From: Phoronis australis
Lineage: Eukaryota; Phoronida; Phoronidae
Length of the DNA: 60,000 nt
NCBI GenBank assembly: GCA_002633005.1
Contig: NMRA01000068.1
Span: 949,092 to 1,009,091 of the forward strand
Direction of reading: 5' to 3'
Positions 22,001 through 28,700 of this stretch are shown in pieces; the stretch's first letter is position 1; each line of letters begins with the position of its first letter. Both the position numbers and the translations under genes were made by a program. The notes below the pieces were generated by a model. It saw only the letters and a program-made list of their open reading frames with translations, searched no databases and was not told where the DNA came from.

Positions 22001-24168
22001 ATAAGAAACTACCTCCGTTACCAAAAAGAACATGGAAACCATTGATCAGTGACTCGAGAAAACCCTTCAGTTTATTGGGGTTAGCCAACCCTAAAATTGC
22101 AAAATCGAAAATGTCACATGACTGTAAACATTGCTTACAACTTGGTAACAGAAATGGAATCCTACCACACTAAAGAATATTAGGAGAACAAAACGCCTAT
22201 GGGAATCTCTCTAGATTACGTCCACCCTAACTTTACGACCACCAAAAATTAATCACCATTTTCAATTATTTTCCTCTTTAGAAAGATTAAAAAATTGGAA
22301 TTTCTTCACCCGCTACTTTTTAATAGAAGACGCAGAGATTGAAATTAAAATGAAAAATGTTTGTAAAAGTTATATTTCATCCCTGTATTTTTGCAACCTG
22401 TTCCCATGAAAGTTACTAATCATTATGAAAGCATGTGTCTGAAAGATCGTGCGTCGTCCACTTGAGTGTTGCGGAGAATCGAGGATGGCATGTCATTAAC
22501 CGTTCGCGAGTTCACTGCACGATTCACTGTTCATCTATACTCAGTAGTACTGAGTCCCCAGGCAGCAGATCCTGACCTGTACATTTTCACTTAAATGGCC
22601 ATGGCCCATATTTGAGTAAGCGCACGTCACCGAGTTTTTAAAATTTTGTGATTAAGCGTCATTGGCGTTTAACTTTCACGTGTCTCGGTAATCTTACGCT
22701 GGATTCAGTTTCTTAGATTAGCCATGTACTTGTAAGCTTCACTTTGTTGTCGCCAACATGCGTTTTTATGGTATTTTTTACCTTAAGTTTCTTGAAATAC
22801 GAACACAAGCGCAGCACATTCTGACCAACATTATTCAATAATAAATGAACACCACAAGATCACAAACACTTATATTTTTAAGTCACGACCCCTTTGAAAA
22901 TTATAATTACTTTTTTGTGGTCGCAATCTAGAGAGATTACCATAATTCAACTATAGTTTATTAGCCAGCTCCTTAAATAAAGACCTACTTGTGTTCCTCA
23001 ATCACTCTCTTCAGATCCATGTTGGAAACTAAATCGCCATTGATGAGAACAAAGTCAGATGAAATCAGCGACCTGCTGTCCATCTCTCGCAGGGCGTCCC
23101 CCATTGACAGACAGTCTTCGGAGACAATGATTGTAATCAAGCCACAAGAGCCCCATTTGGACTTTCTATTAAAGTAAACAAGATTTCAAAGGGAGAGTGA
23201 TTACAAGTGAAGATACTGCATTGCCTTTACACGAAAAGTATCAACTTGACTTTTTAATGAGCAATTCCAAAAAATCTTAACTCCATAGACTCCTCTTAAC
23301 TTGCTGGCTGCATGATATAGAGTTATAAATAAACTGATGGACCTGCTAGTCTGGATATTATACAGTAACCTTTCTCAAGACTTTGACAAGTGACACTAGA
23401 TACAGTAAAGGTTTCATTCAACAATCTTTTTGGTACTATATGGTTTACTAAAATGTAACGGCCATTTATTATCTAAGAGCAACGCAGAGCGTTGAAATGC
23501 GCCCACAATTGCACCATATACGGTTTCCTTCTAGGATTGTTTATTGGTACCATAAATTGGTCAGTAGAGGGCATATATGTAGTATGTTGTACTTTGCAAA
23601 ATGAAAAGGCATGGTCATTGTCTCCTCAATAGGCTAGGGGCAAAATGTGAGTGATCTTCATAATACAAGCACATCCTATACATCAGTTGCTTAAAGCACC
23701 ACAGAAACATAGATTTTTTTTCTTTTATGTCTAATTCAAGCATAATTTAAAAAATATGTGTGGTGGGTTGAAGAAATAAGAGAAAAATATGGCCGGTGGG
23801 TAAACAAAGTGGAACAGCCCTAAGTTGACCAACTGTAAGCAATGCCAATATAGATAGTCCTATTAATGAATGGAGAATCCTAAATTAAAACCTACATTAC
23901 TTATCCCACTATAGCAAACTCCCTTCACAAGTCTTAAAATGAAGTACTACTGACACTTAAGTTCAAACCTGTTATTTTATTTCAATTTTTAGTACATAGC
24001 AATAGCAATAGAAGACTGGTGGAGGATTGAAGGAGCAACATACTTGATATGTTCTTTGATGTCTTCAGCGTGTACTCTGCAGAACAGAAAAATCTGTTCA
24101 ATCCCAGCAGAAACAAGGAACTCAAGTGAGTAGTCAAGTAAACTCGCATTCACAAGGGGCAGTAGAGC
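7001..24168 (-). CDS. EIF2B5: EIF2B5, eIF2B epsilon subunit (exons 2-15, copy A 5' half)
   Basis: eIF2B epsilon is the catalytic subunit of the guanine-nucleotide exchange factor that recycles eIF2-GDP to eIF2-GTP in the cytosol. Reading right to left, exons 24044-24168, 22989-23165, 20696-20870, 20037-20192, 19085-19170, 18463-18582, 18209-18309, 16207-16352, 15357-15672, 13719-13809, 10272-10392, 9939-10019, 9395-9553 and 7001-7063 join with matching phases into 638 codons plus TGA. Domain order is a nucleotidyltransferase-like domain ([38 protein letters not shown]), the invariant [20 protein letters not shown] block, a left-handed beta-helix of hexapeptide repeats ([20 protein letters not shown]), an acidic linker, and a C-terminal W2/HEAT domain ending [14 protein letters not shown]. 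Human EIF2B5 is 721 residues, so only an N-terminal exon (about 60-85 residues) is missing; I could not find it. A second copy of the first five of these exons lies upstream. Confidence 0.95.
7064..9394 (-). other. EIF2B5 last intron; hairpin and repeat fragment
   Basis: Contains a hairpin at 7280-7369 (separate entry) and a decayed head of the Helentron-like family at about 8773-8810. The 130-aa open frame at 8025-8417 (plus) shows no recognisable domain. Confidence 0.6.
7280..7369. repeat. Inverted repeat, about 33-bp arms
   Basis: The left arm 7280-7313 (GGATATAAC...TTTTGAGAACC) is the reverse complement, with a few mismatches, of 7337-7369 (GGTTCTCAAAATT...GTTATATCC). The loop is about 23 nt. 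This is the size and form of a small foldback or MITE remnant. Confidence 0.85.
9395..9553 (-). CDS. EIF2B5: EIF2B5 exon 14 (W2 domain)
   Basis: 159 nt, phase 0 at both ends, acceptor TTGTCAG, donor GTAGGT. Encodes [35 protein letters not shown] and ...HEEIRQK. The LY-xxILEE-x-xxxWF pattern matches the helical W2 repeat of eIF2B epsilon and eIF5. Confidence 0.93.
9939..10019 (-). CDS. EIF2B5: EIF2B5 exon 13 (W2 domain)
   Basis: 81-nt phase-0 exon encoding [20 protein letters not shown] and DCLAGLE, colinear with human [21 protein letters not shown]. Acceptor TTTTTTCAG, donor GTGGGT. Confidence 0.93.
10272..10392 (-). CDS. EIF2B5: EIF2B5 exon 12 (start of W2 domain)
   Basis: 121 nt; the first base completes Lys from exon 11. 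Encodes [27 protein letters not shown] and [12 protein letters not shown] at the start of the W2 domain is conserved. Acceptor CCTTTTTAG, donor GTAATT. Confidence 0.92.
10579..11681 (-). mobile_element. Helentron-like non-autonomous repeat, near full-length copy
   Basis: Read on the minus strand, the element starts near 11681 with ATTTTTATGCGCCCAC and ends near 10579 with a subterminal inverted copy (GTGGGTGCATTTTA) followed by a decayed palindrome. Better palindromes are CAATGCAGAGCATTG in the copy at 51636 and CAACGCAGAGCGTTG at 23480. Subterminal inverted repeats plus a 3' palindrome are the described ends of Helentrons and their non-autonomous derivatives. The interior has four or five diverged repeats of about 200 bp, each with 'aaatttcat(g)aa', 'agatacag' and a CCACTAG-GGC motif. 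No coding capacity is seen. The class is inferred from end structure only. Confidence 0.6.
10669..10682 (+). promoter_or_regulatory. CTCF-core-like motif in repeat
   Basis: CCACTAGATGGCAC fits the degenerate CTCF core CCASYAGRKGGCRS at every position. Related one-mismatch copies in the same element are at 10760-10773, 11070-11083, 11215-11228 and 11328-11341. Binding is not shown; this is a sequence match only. Confidence 0.45.
12133..13579. mobile_element. Non-autonomous DNA transposon with long TIRs
   Basis: The left end TACCGTATTCGCCTTAATAA then GCGCCCA is the inverted match of the right end TGGGTGCTTATTAGGGCGAA then AACGGTA. Similarity continues inward through AAGCGCCC-like and C/G-rich runs. 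If the outer TA is a target duplication, the element proper begins CCGTATT. No transposase frame is visible in the 1.45-kb interior, so it depends on a partner elsewhere. The superfamily is not determined. Confidence 0.75.
13719..13809 (-). CDS. EIF2B5: EIF2B5 exon 11
   Basis: 91-nt exon found by homology. It encodes [20 protein letters not shown] and NIVLEINSL, colinear with human [30 protein letters not shown]. Acceptor CATTGCAG, donor GTAAGT. It enters by completing a codon with TA and leaves AA, which the next exon completes to Lys. It lies 140 bp from the end of the TIR element. Confidence 0.94.
14351..14364 (+). promoter_or_regulatory. CTCF-core-like motif, full match
   Basis: CCACTAGGTGGCGC fits the CTCF core consensus at all 14 positions. 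The same 14-mer recurs at 14795-14808. Sequence match only. Confidence 0.45.
14795..14808 (+). promoter_or_regulatory. CTCF-core-like motif, full match
   Basis: Second identical CCACTAGGTGGCGC, 444 bp from the first, in the paralogous position of the next repeat block. Confidence 0.45.
15357..15672 (-). CDS. EIF2B5: EIF2B5 exon 10 (end of beta-helix, acidic linker)
   Basis: 316-nt exon, entering in phase 0 and leaving one base. It begins [20 protein letters not shown], matching human [20 protein letters not shown]. It then runs through a low-complexity acidic linker ([13 protein letters not shown]) and ends [10 protein letters not shown], matching human SPQMDD. The linker also contains NDLWGLSIL, matching human NLWGLKI. 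Acceptor TTCTAG, donor GTGAGG. Confidence 0.95.
15818..15942. repeat. Inverted repeat, about 40-bp arms
   Basis: The arm 15818-15858 (GGAAAGAACTACCAGTTC...GCTC) is an imperfect reverse complement of 15904-15942 (GAGC...CAGTTCTTCC). A related GTCAGTTCTTCC segment recurs at 56508. Probably a small dispersed foldback element in EIF2B5 intron 9. Confidence 0.75.
16207..16352 (-). CDS. EIF2B5: EIF2B5 exon 9 (beta-helix)
   Basis: 146 nt. Encodes [40 protein letters not shown] and AGCVLSYE. It aligns with human [20 protein letters not shown], and VKxxVTLxxxxVLS is shared. These hexapeptide repeats build the left-handed beta-helix. Acceptor TTTTCAG, donor GTAGGA. Confidence 0.95.
16353..18208 (-). 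other. EIF2B5 intron 8 with degraded repeats and a SINE
   Basis: From about 16483 to 17300 there are decayed Helentron-like units (GATCCTGCA...TTTAGGAGATACAG; a CATTCACATATAAA tail near 16580; weak CCACTAGGGG motifs at 16736 and 17071). A minus-strand SINE lies at 17591-17775. Confidence 0.6.
17591..17775 (-). repeat. tRNA-derived SINE copy (minus)
   Basis: On the minus strand it reads ATGTGGCCTAGTGGGTTCGA, CACTCTGCTAAACCATTGAG, AATAAGCATAAAAAGG, CAGTGCAATGGGGCC and TGCGCACGTCTAGTAC. The B-box region is diverged but the body matches the copies at 1395 and 54313. Confidence 0.75.
18209..18309 (-). CDS. EIF2B5: EIF2B5 exon 8 (beta-helix)
   Basis: 101 nt. The first base completes Arg. Encodes [20 protein letters not shown] and [13 protein letters not shown], aligned with human [32 protein letters not shown]. 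Acceptor TTTCCAG, donor GTAGGT. Confidence 0.95.
18463..18582 (-). CDS. EIF2B5: EIF2B5 exon 7
   Basis: 120 nt. Completes Ser, then [16 protein letters not shown] and [16 protein letters not shown]. It matches human DVIRRWVYPLTPE and SRHNIYRGPEVSL. Acceptor ATTTTCAG, donor GTAATG. It is the first exon that is not duplicated upstream. Confidence 0.94.
19085..19170 (-). CDS. EIF2B5: EIF2B5 exon 6, copy A
   Basis: 86 nt, phase 0 in and 2 bases out. Encodes [20 protein letters not shown] and NLHMYDAV, matching human ILGNQIHMHV and [14 protein letters not shown]. Acceptor CATCTAG, donor GTGGGT. Confidence 0.94.
19651..20015. repeat. Dispersed repeat with recurring GGGCGATTACCC, copy A
   Basis: GGGCGATTA(T/C)CCAAGCAG and GTGGGCGCTTA recur four times within about 360 bp, separated by GGCAA(G/A)AGT segments. 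The arrangement is shared with copy B at about 27270-27625, so it predates the split of the copies. The element type is unknown; the interior repeats resemble a palindromic or tandemised DNA-element end. Confidence 0.6.
20037..20192 (-). CDS. EIF2B5: EIF2B5 exon 5, copy A
   Basis: 156 nt, exactly 52 codons. Encodes [20 protein letters not shown], then [20 protein letters not shown] and [12 protein letters not shown]. Human has [20 protein letters not shown], near identity. Copy B has Ala for the second Ser of EHSS. Confidence 0.96.
20696..20870 (-). CDS. EIF2B5: EIF2B5 exon 4, copy A
   Basis: 175 nt. Completes Lys, then [40 protein letters not shown] and RVLQYQKI...FEFPI. The MTM, HxxRCxEE-x-VVA-D and RVL-xQK pattern is the eIF2B-epsilon nucleotidyltransferase-like domain. 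Acceptor CACTTCCAG, donor GTAAGC. Confidence 0.94.
20871..22988 (-). other. EIF2B5 intron 3, copy A
   Basis: 2.1 kb conserved in copy B with scattered substitutions. I see no gene. It includes one unit (about 22508-22553) of the 44-bp sequence that is amplified in copy B. Confidence 0.7.
22989..23165 (-). CDS. EIF2B5: EIF2B5 exon 3, copy A
   Basis: 177 nt. Completes Lys, then [40 protein letters not shown] and [18 protein letters not shown]. FxLINGDxVSN corresponds to the nucleotide-sugar-transferase-like (F/L)xxxGD motif. Acceptor TTTAATAG, donor GTAGGT. Confidence 0.95.
23475..23728 (-). mobile_element. Helentron-like fragment, copy A only
   Basis: This interrupts sequence shared with copy B. 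It begins AAGAGCAACGCAGAGCGTTG, a perfect palindrome CAACGC-aga-GCGTTG, followed by AAATGCGCCCAC. Copy B has a different sequence (31359-32717) at the same point. A TCAGTAGAGGGCAT motif sits at 23560. Confidence 0.65.
24044..24168 (-). CDS. EIF2B5: EIF2B5 exon 2, copy A
   Basis: 125 nt, phase 0 in and 2 bases out. Encodes [36 protein letters not shown] and IKEHI, matching human LLPLANVALIDYTLEFL and IKEHL. Acceptor ATTGTAG, donor GTATGT. The preceding exon should end with something like ...DKPR and was not found. Confidence 0.94.
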
Positions 24169-24674
24169 CTACAATATAGGTGGGTAATTAATTTTTGGAA
24201 CAAAGACACAGGACACAAAATATGTGGACACAACAGCACATACTTGTTACAACTCATTAATCAGAAACAACATATGCTGAAACAATGTGTTTGTGTAACA
24301 GTAGACCAAGATGCTTAGACGTGAAGAATAAGCCACTATACAGTATTAAAAAATGAATGTATTCTACTCTCAAGTGGAACCATGACCAATCAAATGACTG
24401 TTGACCAGATGTAACTACTAGACGTATGGTTATATGTGAGCAATATATTGATCAACAACAGAAAATTGACATAACTATGTGCATTGTCACAGATATGAAA
24501 AACATTTTTAAATGTTTACCTGACTTTTAAGTCAGGTAACCAAGATAAGTCATGACATAGTCGTCAGAACAACATGACTGTCAAAGGATATTTTTAGCAT
24601 ATGGCCAAGTAAATCATGCTGGTAACAAGATAGGATTATTCCAATTGAAAATGTAAAGGATCAAAAAGCAGGCT

Positions 24675-24786
24675 TGACGTCATGTCCACAGGCGCAAGCA
24701 CTGTAAAAATGGCGAGCTGCGGATCTGGTCAACTGAACAAAGGAGTGTGGTGAATGCGCTCCAGTGCATCTACGGTAGTGACGTCA
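24675..24786. promoter_or_regulatory. Paired CRE sites, copy A
   Basis: Two perfect TGACGTCA octamers at 24675-24682 and 24779-24786 (start-to-start 104 bp) lie 5' of EIF2B5 exon 2 in the direction of transcription. The interval includes AAAATGGCGAGC on the plus strand. The pair is identical in copy B. A promoter role is inferred. Confidence 0.35.
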
Positions 24787-25126
24787 CTTGGAAGTTTGCC
24801 TCACATCCCGAAAGTTTATTCCCTGTAGAGCATTAGTTCGGAGTTAGGGAGTGAAATTTCAGGGTTTATCGGAGTACAACACACAGTGGTACCTACCAGG
24901 GTTTTCCGTAGATAAGCCCATCCCATGAAATGCCCTTGGGCATCTATTCGGAAACTTTGGTGTTGCAACTTCTGGTGTCAAGTGCCCAGATAGTAGGGCG
25001 TTAATTCAGAAATTTTTTTCTGAAAAGTCCACTTAGTCAACTTTTAGTCACAAATTCGGTTTGTGGAGTGTATATATTATAAGAACAAAGTGCTAGCGAA
25101 CTATGCATTTATTAACATAAAATTTA

Positions 25127-25127
25127 N
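25127..25127. other. Single ambiguous base (assembly join)
   Basis: The only N in the window. It lies exactly where similarity between copy A and the end of copy B stops, so it probably marks a contig join. Confidence 0.85.
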
Positions 25128-25314
25128 GTAACTGGTCTTGGCTAATTATCATTTTATGGCCTGGTCATCCATTCAGCCCAAAGTAGTTCCAGAGGTGGCT
25201 TATCAGCCAATTATTCACGCATGCTGACTCACAATAGAAGCCTGATAAGAGTGAAGGTGGATAAATGCGGTGTTCCTACAGTTTCTTGTTTTAGTGGATG
25301 TGTTCACGACATGG
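25128..25314. other. Unique 187-bp spacer between copies
   Basis: Sequence between the N and the start of copy B similarity. It resembles neither the left flank of copy A (before 18767) nor the right flank of copy B (after 34148). Confidence 0.7.
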
Positions 25315-25632
25315 AAAGACGCAACTCATTGGCAGGATAACCAAATAAGAAACAACTATAATCTCTATGGTAACAGTAATACATGGCAACAAACAGACTT
25401 AAAAGTAATATACCAATTATAGCTCATTTAGATTTTATTACAAATATGTTACAACAATTCAATAAATAAATGTAAAATAATTATTTGTCGTGTGTTCAAA
25501 GAAGTTTTTAACATTCTTGGATCAACATTTGACCAAATAAAAATTTAATTTTAATTCCATGCTAAAAGTAGGAATTGATGATACATATTAAATACTTCCA
25601 AAGAAATAGCAAATTAGGAAACTTCAACCCAC

Positions 25633-25718
25633 CTGACTGCATCATACATGTGTAAGTTAGAAACTCTAGCACCATATCCACCTTCTAATACATGGGCATG
25701 TATAGTATTGCCCAGGAT
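25633..25718 (-). CDS. EIF2B5: EIF2B5 exon 6, copy B
   Basis: Same length and boundaries as 19085-19170 and the same predicted peptide. Confidence 0.9.
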
Positions 25719-28700
25719 CTAGACGAATACAAAACATAACAACACTATGTTAGAAAAGGTTGATGAATAATAGACATCCAGTCGATAAATATCAGAAGTG
25801 AAAACTTAAAACTAATACTGGACTTAATTTCAACCGAGTGACGTTGCATCGTCATTGTAAGTACTTTCACTAGCAGCCGTCCTCTTTTCATAAGGAACAT
25901 ACATGCCAATTTCCACAACCATCCTTAGAGCAGTTTGGATGATAGAGCTGTAGACGCCAAAAGACTCGAAAAGAGTAAAAATGGCCACTAGGTGGTGCAA
26001 AATACCTCGAATCAATCCCAAAACCAGAAGATAGCATTACCCCTCTAATAGATGCTTATTTTCCAAATTTTATGAAAATCCATTGAGGACATTTAAAGAT
26101 ACAGACTGAGGTAAACATAACTAAAACTGCTATTAGGGGGTACATTGATAGTCCAATCCGTCCAAAAGTTGTCATCGTCCATTGTCAACTTCATATAAAT
26201 ACACTTGCAAAATTTAATAAAGATCCTATACAGCATTAAGAAGATACAGCCATGGGCACAAAAATAAACAAAACAGCCACTAGGAGGTGCCACAATAGTT
26301 AAAATCATCGGAAAATCATATAAATATGTGGGCACATAAAAATTGGCAACCACCAACCAGTTCACTTGTTTAAAGGTTATCACATGAATGTTTGTAAAAG
26401 AAAACAAAGAGAAATTGAGCTTAGCAATTCAGTATGTCCGTTTTCTTAAAGGAGACTGGCAGACTTGAAAATTTCCTTCACGAAGAACCATAATGGAGCT
26501 CTCGTGCTTTATCTCAGGTGTTTTGTGCAATGGGCCCAACCATGAGGCCTGCGCATGTCTTATGCACCGCAAAAGACATCAGGCCACCTGCACTGTTTTT
26601 TTTATGTTTAGCAATTCAGAAGGACTGTCACAACATTGGTTTCTCTGTCAGGAGTGGACTGGTACTGTTCTTGGTTTAATAACTTTTTATTGTTCTGTTT
26701 GTGGATAAGCAAATAGCACTTGATTGATATGACCCAGGAGGTCAGGACAGTGATGATGTAATTTGTTTACATTCTAGAGGATTTTAGTCTGTTAGTGATT
26801 AATGTAGTCTGGAACATTCTAGAGCCTAATACTTGTCTGTACAATTATTGGGTGGATTCCAGAAATTTCTAGAATTTGCTTGAATGAACTGTTGGAAAGT
26901 TCTAGAACATTGTAACAACCTATAAATACCCAGGCCCTGTTGAGTTTAGTGAAGTCGAGTTCAGTTGGAGTTGAAAGCTAGTCAGTGACAGTTTAAGTTG
27001 GTTGAAGTTACAGTTGAGAGAATCAGCGCTTACAGCGATAGTCAAATGAGCCAGCTATAGAGACAACAGGTTGTTGATTCAACGAGGGAAACAGTTGGTG
27101 GTGGAAGTGTCTCGGAAGTTCAACACAAGTCAAGGCTTCACAGCACTGGTTAGAACATAGAACAGGCATTACGTCTCACATTTTGTTTCAGTAGAATTGA
27201 GAATGTACGGTCAAGATTAATGAAGCAATTAACTCGAACCAGTCTTCAGTCTCACGTCACACTGAAACAAGGGGTGGGCGATTATCCAAGCAGTGGGCGC
27301 TTAAAAGGTAAACTGGCAAGAGTCAGGGGTGCGCGATTTCCCAAGCAGTGGCTGCTTACGTCCACATTTTAGCCGAACTGGGCAATTGCGCAAGGTGTTC
27401 TTTCCAGCACAAGCGGAAGTCGAAGCCTAAGACAAAGCTGCGAACAAAACCACAGGTTTAAGCTCAAGTTCTCTTAGTAGTAACTTGGGAATGGGCGACT
27501 ACATGTCCAGAAGCTGAAATTTGTGTAAACTGGGGGATGGGTGATTACCCGAACAGTGGGTGCTTACATCGAAATTTGGCAAAAGTTGGGGGTGGGCGAT
27601 TACCCGGGCATGGGCATTAACCCACGAGTTTACGGCAATAGGATTGATACCTCTTCATTAACAAGTATTCCACGAACAAAATCATCTCTCGTCTGGTAGT
27701 CGAAGTTGTCGGTGAAGAGTTGGGTAACCTGGGGTGAGCACACACTGATGTGGCTGTCCACAAGATCGAAACGAAGGTCAACGCTGGCATGCTCTCGAAA
27801 AATTTCCTGTAACAGAAGAAAAAATTCAGTATGCATTATGTGTTCCAAATTCCTAAACACTTTTAAATCTTAGTTTTTTACACGAACCATTCACTGACAA
27901 AACAGTTTACAAGACTGAGGTTCCAGTGAAAAAATAATGTAAAAGTCACTGGGGTCCCACATTTTGTTCACTGAGTAACAGGCATCAACTTGGTTCTCCA
28001 ATTACAGGACCCCTATAAGTAAGTCACTATTGATGTCAAAAATACCTAGCTTACAGTGTTCTCGTCATTCAGAGTTAAAATATGGGAACTTTGGATGATC
28101 ATTGAACATAGAAGCAATACATTCAACAAGCCCTATTTCAGTATCAAAATTGAAATCATTGCTTTCATAATACGTAAGTGCAGTATTTCTTGGAAGTTGT
28201 ATTCTCTGCTACTTACCATAAAGAGATCAATTTACACTAAACACTAACTAAAGAGTTTCTGATATTGAAAGGTTCCATAACAAAAGCTTACAATAGGGAA
28301 CTCGAACTTCTTCTTAGTGCCAATCTTTTGATATTGCAGCACTCGACAGTGAGTTTGGTCTAACGCAACCACCAGCTCTTCCTCTCGACACCGCGACCTA
28401 TGGCCAGGTGGCGCTCGACTCATCACCATGGTCATGATGGATGACTTGACAGTCTGTCGCAACGTTCTGGAAGTGTGGATGTGCAGGATGTCAGTGTTTG
28501 ATTTTAAGAGGAAAAAAATGATGGTTGCTTCAACCATTTCCAGAGGACCCCCTTGATATTGCCAGTTCAAACTAATAAAATTAATGTTATCACTTATCTT
28601 TCAAAGTGGCAATACCTCATTTAGCCTAATCTTTATAACATTTATTAATAATCAGGATTACTCCAGCATTTTGGACATTTTGGCAAAAACAGGGCAAGCC

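Larger units (their letters stand above)
18767..25126. repeat. EIF2B5: Duplicated segment, copy A
   Basis: Colinear with copy B (25315-34148) from AAAGACGCAACTCATTGGC at 18767 to ATAAAATTTA just before the single N at 25127. It contains EIF2B5 exons 6 to 2. Relative to copy B it lacks the 1071 bp at 26036-27106, has one 44-bp unit instead of eight, and carries a different insertion at 23475-23728. Confidence 0.93.
25719..27650 (-). other. EIF2B5 intron 5, copy B, with a 1071-bp block absent from copy A
   Basis: Holds Helentron-like units with CCACTAGGTGGTGC (25985-25998) and CCACTAGGAGGTGC (26277-26290), a SINE tail (26519-26600), a heat-shock-type promoter (26811-26927) and the GGGCGATTACCC repeats (27270-27625). 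The block 26036-27106 has no counterpart in copy A. Confidence 0.75.

Noticed and set aside
22989-23177. Plus-strand 62-aa frame (and 30872-31060)
   Set aside because: It is the antisense of EIF2B5 exon 3.
24688-24740. Small plus-strand gene starting ATGGCGAGC
   Set aside because: Only 14 codons before a stop and no clear donor; kept only as part of the CRE observation.
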